From: Buttiauxella agrestis ATCC 33320
Lineage (GTDB): Bacteria > Pseudomonadota > Gammaproteobacteria > Enterobacterales > Enterobacteriaceae
Assembly: GCA_024169445.1 (NCBI GenBank)
Contig: JALKFA010000001.1
Location: 2,728,001-2,792,000 of the forward strand
DNA: 64,000 nucleotides
Reading direction: 5' to 3'
Part shown: in pieces, positions 1-9,677 of the stretch
How the letters are laid out: the number at the start of each line of letters is the position of its first letter
Position numbering within the stretch: the stretch's first letter is position 1
The notes under the pieces: generated by a model
Database searches by the model: none
Told to the model about the DNA's origin: nothing
Seen by the model: only the letters and a program-made list of their open reading frames with translations
Program-made: the position numbers and the translations under genes

Positions 1-830
1 GTGTAGCGTACAGCTTCACGGATAAATGTAGTCCAGGCATCCGTTGCAGGTGCGGGTAGCGATTTAGATTTCGCAACGGCGTAAATCCACTGACACCACA
101 ATGCCATATCATCGGCGGAAGTAATTTGCAGGTTTTCTTCAAATTCGCTGTAGATTGCGCAGGTCGCCAGCTCTGGTTCCATATCCTGGAAGTCAGCCAG
201 AGATTCACGTTCACCCACCAGGACCAATTTCAGGCTCAAGGGTAACGACGGGATGCTAACAGGCAACGGCCGTGTTTCGTCAGGTGAAATCCAGTCAAAG
301 CGGCCCTGAATGACCATCTGCTTCAGACGTAGCCATAGCAACGGTTGTGCTAACACACTACGCAACGACAGCACCAGAATGCCACCGTTTGCCTGGTGAA
401 CTAAACCCGGAGTCAGTGTGATTTCCCCGGCAAACTGGCGAACACAGCCAAATAATTGCTCAGCTTCAATCCAGTCAGCTACGACGACCTCGGATTGACC
501 AGCAAAATTGTCTTCAGCAGATTCAGCCGGGCGTAACGTGATACGCGAGCCTTCGATCAGATAATGTCCGCCGGTCAGTGTGACATCCGGAGACCAGCAT
601 TCGCGCGCTGCGTTAGCAATAAGATTAAGGTATTCGGCTTCTTCAGCGGCTTTTACCAGCATCAGATCGGCCGAGGCTACCGGTTGGCTGAGCTGCATCA
701 GTCCATAAGTCAGACGAGGTTGCACAGCGGAGAAAGGGGCAGTTTCGGAATCATAAGGCTGTGCGAAAATTTCCTGATAACTTTCGGTATCAGGTACAAG
801 AGCACGCCATTCAAGTCGATTAGTCGTCAA
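1..830 (-). CDS. lonB: Lon-like protease LonB/YcbZ (partial, N-terminal part)
   Basis: The window holds the first 276 codons; the rest lies beyond the left edge. Reading starts at a TTG (complement of 828-830) and gives MTTNRLEWRALVPDTE, followed by SYQEIFAQPYDSET, the N-terminus typical of enterobacterial YcbZ. TLRPAESAEDNFAGQ near residue 97 also matches the family. YcbZ is a Lon-family protein of about 590 residues with an N-terminal domain unlike that of Lon, a degenerate ATPase region and a C-terminal Lon protease domain. Neither of the last two is in view. Its substrates are poorly known. It diverges from matP, as in E. coli. No ATG lies in a good position, so the TTG start is the best choice. 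Confidence 0.9.
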   Translation of the reverse strand, partial: MTTNRLEWRALVPDTESYQEIFAQPYDSETAPFSAVQPRLTYGLMQLSQPVASADLMLVKAAEEAEYLNLIANAARECWSPDVTLTGGHYLIEGSRITLRPAESAEDNFAGQSEVVVADWIEAEQLFGCVRQFAGEITLTPGLVHQANGGILVLSLRSVLAQPLLWLRLKQMVIQGRFDWISPDETRPLPVSIPSLPLSLKLVLVGERESLADFQDMEPELATCAIYSEFEENLQITSADDMALWCQWIYAVAKSKSLPAPATDAWTTFIREAVRY

Positions 831-980
831 AGTCGCTATTTATTAATTAGATGTCAAAGGCGCGATTATACAAGAATAGGCGAAGCAGCACACGGTTTAT
901 GCGGAGCGGCAAGTTTACTTAGCTCACAGCTTTCATTTTTCAGGTAAGCGAAAATAAAAAAAACTGTTATTCTGAAATGA

Positions 981-993
981 GTTACACGGTCAC
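981..993. promoter_or_regulatory. Near-match to a matS site just upstream of matP
   Basis: GTTACACGGTCAC matches the 13-bp MatP-binding consensus GTGACRNYGTCAC at 11 of 13 positions (mismatches at 3 and 8). It lies 12 bases before the matP start codon. It could allow MatP to bind its own promoter region, or be chance. It may be too degenerate for strong binding. Confidence 0.3.
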
Positions 994-1005
994 ACTGAGA
1001 CAACA

Positions 1006-1455
1006 ATGAAATATCAACAGTTGGAAAATCTCGAGAGCGGCTGGAAGTGGAAGTATCTGGTTAAAAAACACCGTGAAGGCGAGCTTATCACGCGTTATAT
1101 CGAGGCGAGTGCTGCGAAAGAAGCCGTTGATGAACTGCTACGCTTAGAAAATGAGCCTGTGCACGTGTTGAGCTGGATAGAGCAGCATATGAATCCAGAA
1201 CTCCGCAACCGCATGAAACAAACTATCCGCGCACGTCGTAAACGGCACTTTAATGCCGAACATCAACATACGCGTAAAAAGTCCATCGACCTTGAGTATC
1301 TGGTCTGGCAGCGGTTAGCAGGGCTTGCTCATCGGCGAGGGTGCACTCTCTCAGAAACTATTGTGCAATTGATTGAAGATGCTGAGCGTAAAGAACAATA
1401 CGCCAATCAGATGTCTTCTTTGAAACAAGATCTTCAGGCAATGCTCGGCAAATAA
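1006..1455 (+). CDS. matP: Macrodomain Ter protein MatP
   Basis: A 149-residue protein, near-identical in length and sequence to E. coli MatP (150 aa). It opens with [20 protein letters not shown]. MatP binds matS sites in the terminus region, condenses the Ter macrodomain and links it to the division machinery through ZapB. The N-terminal half corresponds to the four-helix bundle. Residues about 85-125 ([20 protein letters not shown] and the following [12 protein letters not shown]) form the ribbon-helix-helix DNA-binding domain. The last 20 residues are the coiled coil used for tetramer bridging. It is a single gene, divergent from lonB and convergent with ompA, sharing a terminator with ompA. 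Confidence 0.97.
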   Translation: MKYQQLENLESGWKWKYLVKKHREGELITRYIEASAAKEAVDELLRLENEPVHVLSWIEQHMNPELRNRMKQTIRARRKRHFNAEHQHTRKKSIDLEYLVWQRLAGLAHRRGCTLSETIVQLIEDAERKEQYANQMSSLKQDLQAMLGK

Positions 1456-1511
1456 TAGAGCGCAGTTGAGTTGATGCAGTGATTCATTTTGCTTTTCTGT
1501 TCCAGAACATT

Positions 1512-1547
1512 AAAAACAAAAAACCCCGCCGAAGCGGGGTTTTTTTA
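1512..1547. terminator. Bidirectional terminator between matP and ompA
   Basis: Stem CCCCGC (1524-1529), loop CGAA, stem GCGGGG (1534-1539), with an A-rich tract on the left and a T7 tract on the right. It can stop both the rightward matP transcript and the leftward ompA transcript. Confidence 0.9.
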
Positions 1548-1557
1548 TAACGGTAAC

Positions 1558-2628
1558 TTATGCCGCAGGCTGAGTTACAACGTCTTTGATACCTTTAACT
1601 TCGATCTCTACGCGACGATCTGGAGCCAGGCAATCAATCAGTTTAGCTTTAGGAGCTACGTTATCACAGGTGCTGCCAGTAACTGGGTTAGATTCGCCCA
1701 TACCGCGTGGGGAGATCTTGTTAGCTGGGATACCTTTAGAGATCAGGTAATCAACAACAGACTGTGCACGTTTGTCAGACAGTTTCTGGTTGTACTGGTC
1801 TGAACCGATACGGTCGGTGAAGCCCAGAACTACAACAGAACCATCTTTCGGGTCGAGGTTGCTCAACTGAGTATACAGTTGATCCAGTGCCTGCTGACCT
1901 TCTGGTTTCAGAGTTGCTTTGTTGAAGTTGAACAGAACATCAGACTTCAGAGTGAAGTGCTTAGTCTGTACTTCTGGAGCTGGAGCTGGAGCCGGAGCTA
2001 CAACTGGAGCTGCATCATACTGGCCGAAACGGTAAGAAACACCCAGGCTCAGCATGCCGTTGTCTGGACGAGTACCAACGGTTTGCGCATCACCGATGTT
2101 GCTAACCCACTGGTAATCCAGGCGAGTTGCGATATCACGGGTGATTGCGTACTCAAGACCAACTGCTGCCAGCGGGGAAACGCCAGTGTCGTGTTCGCTG
2201 CGGGTAACGCCAGTAGAAGCGTAGTTACCTTTAGCGTCTGCACGCCATACCATACCACCCAGACGAGTGTAGATATCCAGATCGTCGTTGATTGGGTAGC
2301 TCAGTTTAGCAGCCAGTTGAACGCCTTGCGCTTTGAAAGCACCGTTATCAACGCTGCCCTTGTAAGGCATACGACCTAACCAGTCGTAACCCATTTCGAA
2401 ACCAACGTACGGGTTAACCTGGTAACCACCGAATGCACCAGCACCCAGTTGGCTGCTGTGAGTTGGGCCATTGTTGTTCTGGAAACCGTTTCCGTAGAAA
2501 CCGGTGTCGTGGAACTGGGACCAACCCAACTTACCACCTGCATACCAGGTGTTATCTTTCGGTGCGGCCTGCGCTACGGTAGCGAAGCCAGCCAGTGCCA
2601 CTGCAATCGCGATAGCTGTCTTTTTCAT
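1558..2628 (-). CDS. ompA: Outer membrane protein A (OmpA)
   Basis: A 356-residue precursor. The signal peptide [21 protein letters not shown] ends at AQA before [11 protein letters not shown]. The N-terminal part (about 22-195) is the eight-stranded beta-barrel. A Pro-Ala hinge (APAPAPAPE) leads into the periplasmic OmpA-C domain, which binds peptidoglycan. Its motif region includes [18 protein letters not shown] and the arginine in DRRVEIEV. The two cysteines (STCDN, LIDCLAP) are those of the usual disulfide. The start is set by the conserved leader GAGGCGCAAAAAATG; an in-frame ATG 33 bases upstream lacks this context. The surface-loop sequence ([19 protein letters not shown]) differs from K-12, as usual for this protein. 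Confidence 0.98.
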   Translation of the reverse strand: MKKTAIAIAVALAGFATVAQAAPKDNTWYAGGKLGWSQFHDTGFYGNGFQNNNGPTHSSQLGAGAFGGYQVNPYVGFEMGYDWLGRMPYKGSVDNGAFKAQGVQLAAKLSYPINDDLDIYTRLGGMVWRADAKGNYASTGVTRSEHDTGVSPLAAVGLEYAITRDIATRLDYQWVSNIGDAQTVGTRPDNGMLSLGVSYRFGQYDAAPVVAPAPAPAPEVQTKHFTLKSDVLFNFNKATLKPEGQQALDQLYTQLSNLDPKDGSVVVLGFTDRIGSDQYNQKLSDKRAQSVVDYLISKGIPANKISPRGMGESNPVTGSTCDNVAPKAKLIDCLAPDRRVEIEVKGIKDVVTQPAA

Positions 2629-2772
2629 TTTTTGCGCCTCATTATCATCCAAAAAGGCCATGAGCTTTAAAATCGCTCTAAAGCCCAGGGTTAAATCCTT
2701 CGCCCGAGTTTATGCTCACTTGTTACTCTACCGATCAATCGGTGTTATGGAAGAGCAACCCTGGCGAGCTAA

Positions 2773-2800
2773 AGTCTACAACGTAGTTGAAAACTTACAA
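2773..2800 (-). promoter_or_regulatory. ompA promoter and long 5' leader
   Basis: On the minus strand, TTGTAA (2800-2795), a 16-base spacer and TAGACT (2778-2773) have the same arrangement and flanks as the E. coli ompA promoter. The implied start near 2765 gives a leader of about 135 nt, consistent with the known stabilising ompA 5' UTR. The leader ends in the GGATGATAATGAGGCGC stretch, the region targeted by the MicA sRNA in E. coli. The rest of the 360-base gap to sulA (2801-2988) shows no gene. Confidence 0.8.
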
Positions 2801-2988
2801 GTGTGAAGTCCCTCAGGCATATGAAAAAAAACGATTTGAGTACACACTTTTTAACAACTTTGCGCGAAAAATAGGCTTCTTAAAACTGGCGGAATGCCGC
2901 CTGGAGCGGCTTGCAGCGGGGATTCTTCATAATTCACAATGAATTGTCAGCAGAGAAGAAAAAGTTCCAGGATTTCTCTTAAATTTAC

Positions 2989-3498
2989 TTAATGATACAA
3001 ACTAGAATGAATTTTTAGACCACTTCGTGGTCGACATCCTGTTTTTGAGGTACGAGTTGGACGCATAATAAAGCCAATTGCCTTACCCATTTCAGCTGCT
3101 GATGATAGCTGAAAATGCTCTTCGTCGGTCAATTCTTCCGGTAACCAACCAATAACAACACTGTAATTTCCTGTCTGCAATGCTTTTACCATAGCATCTA
3201 CGGTAAAAAGTGGATCTAACTGGCTTACCTGCATCACTTTTGTCAGCGGAAGACCAGCTGACTGCACCCACTGACGACTCAATTTCTGTTGTGGCGTTAA
3301 CCACAACTGCCAGCGAGATTGCTGACCAAGCTGTTGCAGCAAGGGCAGCAACACTAACTGTGTAATCCAGGGCTGATCTTCGCTGTAGATCACTTCACTG
3401 ATCAACCCTTTAATGTTGTTACCTGCTGATGACTGAGCCAATGAAGACGCAGAACCTGGAACAGTGGCAACGTGAGTTAGAACGTTATGTGATTGCAT
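2989..3498 (-). CDS. sulA: SOS cell-division inhibitor SulA
   Basis: A 169-residue protein, the same length as E. coli SulA. The variable N-terminus is followed by conserved core segments [29 protein letters not shown] and [15 protein letters not shown]. It ends in LKIHSSLYH, matching the C-terminal tail through which Lon recognises SulA. SulA binds FtsZ and blocks Z-ring assembly during DNA damage. The start chosen (MQSHNVLTH) gives the family length; an upstream in-frame start would run across the LexA operator. It is a single gene controlled by LexA. Confidence 0.93.
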   Translation of the reverse strand: MQSHNVLTHVATVPGSASSLAQSSAGNNIKGLISEVIYSEDQPWITQLVLLPLLQQLGQQSRWQLWLTPQQKLSRQWVQSAGLPLTKVMQVSQLDPLFTVDAMVKALQTGNYSVVIGWLPEELTDEEHFQLSSAAEMGKAIGFIMRPTRTSKTGCRPRSGLKIHSSLYH

Positions 3499-3521
3499 AG
3501 TTAATCCCGCCTGATGGGTTA

Positions 3522-3537
3522 CTGTATGAATATACAG
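3522..3537. promoter_or_regulatory. LexA box (SOS operator) of sulA
   Basis: CTGT-N8-ACAG with an AT-rich core (ATGAATAT), flanked by TA on both sides. This is a perfect match to the enterobacterial LexA consensus. It lies 24 bases upstream of the sulA start codon. Confidence 0.93.
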
Positions 3538-3619
3538 TAATGCCAGTTCGGACAAAGATCAATCTAAATTTCGGAAAGCATATCGCAATTTCGACATGTA
3601 AATCTGCGGAAAGTAAGAA

Positions 3620-3635
3620 TGTGATTGCCGTCGCT
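3620..3635. promoter_or_regulatory. Candidate CRP or CRP-S site upstream of sxy
   Basis: TGTGA-N6-TCGCT, about 85 bases upstream of the sxy start. The left half is a canonical CRP half-site. The right half resembles the TCGCA form seen at Sxy-dependent CRP-S sites. In E. coli, sxy is autoregulated through CRP and Sxy. The match is imperfect. Confidence 0.35.
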
Positions 3636-3718
3636 CATCATGTTACCTATTTTCATATTACTGGATGCAGTTACACATTGTGATGATATGTTATGGATTG
3701 ATATTTAAGGATATATTC

Positions 3719-4333
3719 ATGAAGAGCCGGTCTTATGCAAGGATTCATCAATCAAAAGAATATCTAGCGCCATTAGGTGATATAAATTATCGCTCGCTAT
3801 TTGGTGGCTATAGTTTGACCGTCGAAAATGTGGTGTTTGCCATGGTTTCTGAGGGAGAATTGTATCTACGTGCCTGCGAACAATCGGAAGTTTACTTTGT
3901 TGCAAGAGCGTCAGAGTCTCTGGTTTATAACAAACGTGGACGAGCCATTGCGCTCAATTATTATCATGTCGATGAAGGACTGTGGCGTGATCGGCAAAAG
4001 CTGTTGCAGCTTTCAACCGATGCATTGTTTAGCGCTCGCCGTGAGAAATCTCGCCTGAAGGCGCAACAACGTCTCAAAGATTTACCTAATTTAACTCACA
4101 GCCTGGAGATGATGTTGTGGGAAGTCGGGATTGCTGACGTGCGCACCCTTCATGCTTATGGTGCAAAACGGTCGTGGATAAAACTGAGACATTTGAAGAA
4201 AGGGCTAGGGGTACAAGTCTTGTTGGCTTTAGCGGGGGCTATTTGTGGTGTTCATGAAGCCGCACTCCCGGCGGCAACGCGCCGGGAGTTGGTCGAGTGG
4301 GGGCATCTTTACGCGCAACGACACACCCGTTAA
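3719..4333 (+). CDS. sxy: Competence/CRP-S regulator Sxy (TfoX)
   Basis: A 204-residue protein homologous to E. coli Sxy/TfoX (209 aa). The TfoX N-terminal domain (EYLAPLGDINYRSLFGGYSLT) is followed by a C-terminal TfoX domain with the helix-hairpin-like segment LWEVGIADVRTLHAYGAKRSW. Sxy acts with CRP to switch on CRP-S promoters that drive DNA-uptake genes. The start (MKSRSYARIHQSKEYL) aligns with E. coli MKSLSYKRIYKSQEYL and follows TAAGGA. A longer in-frame start would add 18 unrelated residues. It overlaps the end of yccS by 4 bases, tail to tail. Confidence 0.93.
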   Translation: MKSRSYARIHQSKEYLAPLGDINYRSLFGGYSLTVENVVFAMVSEGELYLRACEQSEVYFVARASESLVYNKRGRAIALNYYHVDEGLWRDRQKLLQLSTDALFSARREKSRLKAQQRLKDLPNLTHSLEMMLWEVGIADVRTLHAYGAKRSWIKLRHLKKGLGVQVLLALAGAICGVHEAALPAATRRELVEWGHLYAQRHTR

Positions 4334-6465
4334 GTATGTTGCTGCGACACAAGTTGTTGGAGACGTGATATTTCTGGTAACAGCGCAACCAGCAGGCCAA
4401 TTTGTTGAAGCACTAACGGCTCTTTGCTATCCGACTGTGGCTCAAGCGAGGTTATACGCTCAGTAAGCCCATGCAGCGCCTTGTGCACCCGTGCTTCATC
4501 GGCAGGCAAATGATGAAGGGCATCATCGACATAACACACCGCATCATCAAGCAGCAGTAAAATATCTTCGTTGGTCAGTTGTTCGCGGTGCGCACCTAAC
4601 GCTGAAATATAGCTGTTAAATGTGTGATTTAGGCATAGCAAACGAAATGCAGTCTCTTGCATCTCTCGCGAAACGCGCGGCTCAGATGACATGTTGGACA
4701 CCACAGATGCCAGTTCTGCATCTTTGTTATGTGCATCCCGGCGCGCGATTCGATATTCAACACGATTATCCCGGCCTTGATGGTATTGCTCAAGAATCGC
4801 ATCCAGATAGCGGCAGTTCGCATTAAATGCGCGCTCAACAACCAATGGTAGTCGACGGAAACGCCAGTCCGGCCAGATGAAACTCACCGCAGCCCAGGCG
4901 ATAGCACATCCCAGCAGCGTATCGAAGATACGAGGCATAGCGACTTCAAACCCTTCACCCAGCAAGTTGAAACACAACAACACCAGTAACGTGATAAACA
5001 TGGTGGCATGTGCATATTGCACATTGCGAAAGGCAAAAAAGAGCACGCCAGTAATCACGATTAAGACAAGCTGGCCTTCAATTGACGGTACAAAGTACAA
5101 CACTGGTAGCCCTATCGCCACACCCACTAAAGTGCCGATGATACGCAATGCTAAACGTCGACGAGTGGCATTGTAGTTAGGCTGGCAGACAAACAGGCTG
5201 GTCAGCAAGATCCAATACCCATGTTTTAGCCCGGTAAACTGTATGAATGCGTAGCCGACGCAAAGCACTACCGACATACGAACCGCATGACGAAATAACG
5301 CTGACTCCGGTGTTAAGTTGCGTTTCAGACGCTGCCAGACATCTCCAAAGCCGGTAATGCGATCATCCGCAAGGCGGTTTTCGATATCACTGTGTGGTGC
5401 GGCAAGAGCTTGCTCGGATTCAATTGTCGCTAATTGCGCATCAATGGCACGCAAATTACTCACCAGGAAGCCAAGCGCTTTTAATTCACCAGCCAGATAT
5501 TGGTTGGCATTCAGTCTTTCAATCGCCGCATCAAGATGCGTAAACGCACGTTCAAAACGTGGGTCGTGTTGGTATTTCTCGCGTAATAAAATTGAGCGCG
5601 AAAGTTGCAAGCAAGCCTGGGACTGCATAGTTAGCAGTCGTTGAAAGCGGAACATAATATCGCTGTAGCGGAATTTATCGCGTAGCGCCTGGTACTGGAT
5701 ATGCGAAGAGCTCGCGCGCTCGTGAATGTCCTGCGCAACAAAATAGTAATGCAATGTACGACGTGTGCCGCGTTGTCCGCGATCTCCGCGTAAACGAGTC
5801 AAGAGTGAGCCTTTGGTCTGATTGAGCATCGTGACCAGTTGACTGTTGGCCATCGCAAGCTCAAGCATGGGGGCCTGGTTTTCTTCTTCAATGTCGGGGT
5901 CGAACAGCATGGCTTTGACCTCGAGATAACGTGCGAGACTTTCATAGCACCGCGCCAGGTTATCTTGAAGAGGCCGAATAGGGAAGATTAGATGCCCGGC
6001 AAGTGTCAGCACGTTGTACCAGATAGCGCCAGCCAACAGCAGTATGGGTTGTTGATACCAGTGCTCGTATAAAGAAATACCGAGCATGGTATAAATGGCG
6101 ATAAGTAGCGCCCCGAAGGCAATGGTGGCGTAACGCTGGCCCAGTCCGCCCAACAGAATGAACCCGCTAGTGGAAACCATTAGCCCGATGCCAAAAAAGA
6201 TTGGCCACGGGTACAACAACTCAACTGATGCTGAAGCAATAAAGAAACTAATCAAAGTAATCAGCAGATTACGCAAACGCCCGGTGAGCCGGTCATCCAG
6301 GTCTGCGAGTGCGGCGGCAACTACGCCGAGCGTTAAGGGGATAGTCAGCTTAACGTCACCCAGCCACCAGGGGAGGGCAGCAGTGCCCGTCAGTGCGATG
6401 AAAATACGCAGGTTATAGAGCCAGGTGCTGTTCCAGGTATAGCGGCGCAGAATTGGACTAAGCAT
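4330..6465 (-). CDS. yccS: FUSC-family inner-membrane protein YccS
   Basis: A 711-residue membrane protein close in length to E. coli YccS (about 717 aa). It has two clusters of hydrophobic helices, at residues about 15-155 and 385-525 (for example YWILLTSLFVCQPNYNATRRR). Each cluster precedes a soluble helical region, the arrangement of the FUSC/aromatic acid exporter (AaeB, YhfK) family. Transport of small organic acids is a family-based guess; no substrate is known. It follows yccF by 24 bases on the same strand, so the two form an operon as in E. coli. Confidence 0.93.
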   Translation of the reverse strand: MLSPILRRYTWNSTWLYNLRIFIALTGTAALPWWLGDVKLTIPLTLGVVAAALADLDDRLTGRLRNLLITLISFFIASASVELLYPWPIFFGIGLMVSTSGFILLGGLGQRYATIAFGALLIAIYTMLGISLYEHWYQQPILLLAGAIWYNVLTLAGHLIFPIRPLQDNLARCYESLARYLEVKAMLFDPDIEEENQAPMLELAMANSQLVTMLNQTKGSLLTRLRGDRGQRGTRRTLHYYFVAQDIHERASSSHIQYQALRDKFRYSDIMFRFQRLLTMQSQACLQLSRSILLREKYQHDPRFERAFTHLDAAIERLNANQYLAGELKALGFLVSNLRAIDAQLATIESEQALAAPHSDIENRLADDRITGFGDVWQRLKRNLTPESALFRHAVRMSVVLCVGYAFIQFTGLKHGYWILLTSLFVCQPNYNATRRRLALRIIGTLVGVAIGLPVLYFVPSIEGQLVLIVITGVLFFAFRNVQYAHATMFITLLVLLCFNLLGEGFEVAMPRIFDTLLGCAIAWAAVSFIWPDWRFRRLPLVVERAFNANCRYLDAILEQYHQGRDNRVEYRIARRDAHNKDAELASVVSNMSSEPRVSREMQETAFRLLCLNHTFNSYISALGAHREQLTNEDILLLLDDAVCYVDDALHHLPADEARVHKALHGLTERITSLEPQSDSKEPLVLQQIGLLVALLPEISRLQQLVSQQHT

Positions 6466-6489
6466 TAATACTCACTATCCTTGTCTGAT

Positions 6490-6936
6490 TTACTGGAAAC
6501 GACGACGGGCGTTTGCTTCACGTGCAGCCTGCGCAGTTTCAACGGAAACCACACGGCGGCCAACCGGCCAAAGCGCGATAGCAGCAATTTTGAAATTAGC
6601 GATTCCCACAGGAATGCCGATAATAGTGACGCATTGTGCAATCCCGGTGCAGATATGCAGCACACAGAGCCACCATCCGAAAAATACCAGCCAAACAATG
6701 TTCAGCAAGGTACCACCGGTATTCATGATGGCACTTTTGCTCTGCGGCTCGAGCTCATCAACATGAATGGCTTCGTTACCATACGGTACGAAAGAGAGTT
6801 TGGTTATCTCCCAGCAGGAACGAGTCAGCGGAAGCGTGAAAATAAAAATGATACTGACAAGAGTGGCCAGCAACCAGGATAGGGTAGTCAAAAAACCGCC
6901 CAGTACAAAGTTCAAGATGTTAAGGACTGTACGCAT
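6490..6936 (-). CDS. yccF: Inner-membrane protein YccF
   Basis: A 148-residue protein of the same length as E. coli YccF, starting MRTVLNILNFVLGG. It carries two YccF domains, each made of a short hydrophobic pair and conserved Gly/Trp patches (NTGGTLLNIVWLVFFGWWL, then GIPVGIANFKIAAIALWPVG). The function is unknown; it is predicted to sit in the inner membrane. An upstream in-frame start exists, but the ATG at 6936 gives the family N-terminus. It is first in the yccF-yccS operon and divergent from helD. Confidence 0.93.
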   Translation of the reverse strand: MRTVLNILNFVLGGFLTTLSWLLATLVSIIFIFTLPLTRSCWEITKLSFVPYGNEAIHVDELEPQSKSAIMNTGGTLLNIVWLVFFGWWLCVLHICTGIAQCVTIIGIPVGIANFKIAAIALWPVGRRVVSVETAQAAREANARRRFQ

Positions 6937-7068
6937 AATCACTCTTCGTTGGTATGAATGTAGACAAATGAATAACCACAACAATTGTAACGCGTTTTTA
7001 CCCTGGAGCGTCATTCCTTCGGCGAGTAAACTTAACCACAACCTCTATTTTGGATCAGGCAAAGCGTA

Positions 7069-9123
7069 ATGGAACTGAAAGCAACCTCCCTGGGCAAACA
7101 TTTAGCACAACATCCCTATAATCGTGTGAGATTGCTGGCTGCTGGTGTCGAGGTAAAGGGCGAACGCCATGAATATCTTATTCCATTCAATCAGTTAATA
7201 GCCATTAATTGCAAGCGCGGCTTGGTGTGGGGGGAACTTGAGTTTGTCCTGCCTGATGACAAAGTGGTGCGTCTGCATGGGACTGAATGGAGCGAAACGC
7301 AGCGCTTTTATCATCATCTCGATGAGCTTTGGCAAAACTGGAGTGCCGAAATGAGCGAAGTTGCGGCTCAGGTTTTACGCCAGCAGCACGCTGAGATTAC
7401 GCGCAGGATTCAGCAGGAAAAATGGTTCAGGCGCAGCGACATGCAGGCATTACAACAAAACGTGCGTGCTGCGTTTTCTGCATTACCTATGCCGCAAGCC
7501 CGGCTGGAAGATTTCGAAAATTGTCGTGAAATTTGGCTGCAGTGCAAAGCCTGGCTTGAACAAGGCGAGCAACGCCGACATCAACGCAATACTTCTTTCA
7601 CCAATCACATGCTTGAAAAGTATGCTGATTTCTTCCAGAAAATAGAAAGCTCGCCACTGAATCCCTCTCAGGCTCGCGCCGTGGTTAATGGCGAAGATTC
7701 GTTATTAGTTCTGGCAGGAGCGGGTAGTGGAAAAACCTCTGTTCTGGTTGCTCGTGCAGGTTGGTTGCTGCAACGTGGCGAGGCCAGTGAAGATCAAATT
7801 TTATTGCTGGCATTTGGCCGCAAAGCCGCGCAGGAGATGGACGAGCGTATCGCTGAACGCCTCCAAACCGATGCGATTTCAGCCCGTACATTCCACGCAT
7901 TAGCGCTGCATATTATTCAGCAAGGCAGCAAAAAGGTGCCACGTGTTAGCGAACTGGAATCTGATACCGATGCACGCCATCAATTGCTGATTGAAAGCTG
8001 GCAGCAACAATGCCGTGAGAAAAAAGCGCAGGCTAAAGGCTGGCGCGAGTGGCTGAGTGACGAGTTGCAATGGCATGTGCCGGAAGGTGAATACTGGAAG
8101 GATGAACGTTTAGCAAAACGCCTCGCCAGCCGCTTAGACAGATGGCTGGGATTAATGCGTATGCATGGGGGCTCTCAGGCTGAAATGATGGCCTCTGCGC
8201 CTGAGGATATTCGTGATGTGTTCGCTAAACGCATCAAGCTCATGGCTCCGCTATTAAAAGCCTGGAAAACGGCGCTGAAGTCCGAAGAAGCGGTCGATTT
8301 TTCAGGTCTGATTCATCAGGCTGTGAATGTGCTGGAAAAAGGGCGTTTTATTAGCCCATGGAAGCATATTTTAGTTGATGAATTTCAGGACATCTCGCCT
8401 CAGCGAGCTGCATTGCTGGCGGCACTGAGAAAACAAAACTCGCATACTTCTTTGTATGCCGTGGGCGATGACTGGCAAGCGATTTATCGTTTCAGCGGTG
8501 CAGAAATGTCGCTGACGACCGCCTTTACTCAACATTTTGGTGAGGCGGACCAGTGTGCACTGGATACCACTTACCGCTTCAATGACCGCATCGGTGAAAT
8601 CGCGAATCGATTCGTGCAGCAGAACCCGCATCAACTTGCTAAACCATTAAACAGCTTATCTAAAGGTGATAAAAAAGCTGTCACATTATTAGCCGATGAC
8701 CAGCTTGAAGCGTTACTCGATAAGATGAGCGGATATGTACAGCCCCAACAGCGCATTCTGGTGCTGGCGCGTTACCATCATTTACGTCCGGTAATTCTGG
8801 AAAAGGCTGCGACGCGTTGGCCAAAACTGGCCATTGACTTCATGACTATTCACGCCAGTAAAGGGCAACAAGCTGATTATGTTGTGATACTGGGATTACA
8901 GCAGGGGAAAGATGGCTTCCCGGCTGTGGCGCGCGAATCGGTCATGGAAGAGGCGTTACTGCCACAACCAGAAGATTATCCGGATGCTGAAGAGCGGCGG
9001 TTACTGTATGTGGCGATGACGCGGGCCCGTCATCGTGTCTGGCTGTTATTCAACAAAAAAGAACCATCCAGTTTTGTTGATATCCTGAAACATCTTGGCG
9101 TGCCCGCTGCCAATCGGCCGTAG
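7069..9123 (+). CDS. helD: DNA helicase IV (HelD)
   Basis: A 684-residue superfamily 1 helicase, identical in length to E. coli HelD. After an N-terminal helical region there is a Walker A motif LAGAGSGKTS near residue 215, motif Ia and Ib segments, Walker B VDEFQDISPQRAALL near 437, motif III GDDWQAIYRFSG, motif IV (YRFNDRIGEIANRF) and motif VI YVAMTRARHRVWLL near the C-terminus. HelD translocates 3'-5' and acts in recombination in E. coli. Its stop codon directly abuts the end of the convergent mgsA. Confidence 0.97.
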   Translation: MELKATSLGKHLAQHPYNRVRLLAAGVEVKGERHEYLIPFNQLIAINCKRGLVWGELEFVLPDDKVVRLHGTEWSETQRFYHHLDELWQNWSAEMSEVAAQVLRQQHAEITRRIQQEKWFRRSDMQALQQNVRAAFSALPMPQARLEDFENCREIWLQCKAWLEQGEQRRHQRNTSFTNHMLEKYADFFQKIESSPLNPSQARAVVNGEDSLLVLAGAGSGKTSVLVARAGWLLQRGEASEDQILLLAFGRKAAQEMDERIAERLQTDAISARTFHALALHIIQQGSKKVPRVSELESDTDARHQLLIESWQQQCREKKAQAKGWREWLSDELQWHVPEGEYWKDERLAKRLASRLDRWLGLMRMHGGSQAEMMASAPEDIRDVFAKRIKLMAPLLKAWKTALKSEEAVDFSGLIHQAVNVLEKGRFISPWKHILVDEFQDISPQRAALLAALRKQNSHTSLYAVGDDWQAIYRFSGAEMSLTTAFTQHFGEADQCALDTTYRFNDRIGEIANRFVQQNPHQLAKPLNSLSKGDKKAVTLLADDQLEALLDKMSGYVQPQQRILVLARYHHLRPVILEKAATRWPKLAIDFMTIHASKGQQADYVVILGLQQGKDGFPAVARESVMEEALLPQPEDYPDAEERRLLYVAMTRARHRVWLLFNKKEPSSFVDILKHLGVPAANRP

Positions 9124-9582
9124 TTACTTCAGTCGCTCAGCCAAATAACGTGCATAGTCAGGGATCAAAATTTCTACTGACTGATTAAACCCCGGCGATT
9201 GAATAATAAAATCGGCGGTGGATAAGTTGGTAGCCACAGGAATGTTCCACACCGTCGCCAGACGCAGTAATGCTTTAACATCCGGGTCGTGTGGAACGGC
9301 ATTCAACGGGTCCCAGAAGAAAATTAGCACATCAATTTTCCCTTCGGAAATCAATGCGCCCACCTGTTGATCGCCGCCCATTGGGCCGCTTAGCATGGCA
9401 TTGACATCCAGACCGCTGCCGCGTTGGATCAGATTCCCGGTGGTACCGGTTGCGTACAGTACATGCTGGGCAAGTACTGCCTTGTGGCGTTCAACCCATT
9501 TTAACAACGCATCTTTGCAGTGATCGTGCGCGACCAGCGCGACATGCTTCTTTTCCGCCAGGGTGCGGCTCGTTAATTCCAT
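9124..9582 (-). CDS. mgsA: Methylglyoxal synthase
   Basis: A 152-residue enzyme that converts dihydroxyacetone phosphate to methylglyoxal and phosphate, a bypass of lower glycolysis. Seen in the sequence: the [12 protein letters not shown]-terminal segment, phosphate-binding [18 protein letters not shown] with the catalytic aspartate (Asp71 in E. coli), and [11 protein letters not shown] with the conserved histidine (His98). Length and sequence match E. coli MgsA. The gene is monocistronic and convergent with helD with no gap. Confidence 0.97.
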   Translation of the reverse strand: MELTSRTLAEKKHVALVAHDHCKDALLKWVERHKAVLAQHVLYATGTTGNLIQRGSGLDVNAMLSGPMGGDQQVGALISEGKIDVLIFFWDPLNAVPHDPDVKALLRLATVWNIPVATNLSTADFIIQSPGFNQSVEILIPDYARYLAERLK

Positions 9583-9677
9583 TGGTTAATCCTGAGTAAT
9601 TAATAATGCCTACAGCTTACTGGAAGCCACTGATGCTGCAAGAGAAGGGTGGTAAAAATGCGGGAACAGAAAGGTAA

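Noticed and set aside
564-947. Rightward open frame of 127 codons
   Set aside because: It lies antisense to the lonB start and has no ribosome-binding site or family likeness; lonB on the other strand reads a clear family sequence.
1879-2379. Rightward open frame of 166 codons inside ompA
   Set aside because: Antisense to ompA; it results from the biased codon use of a highly expressed gene.
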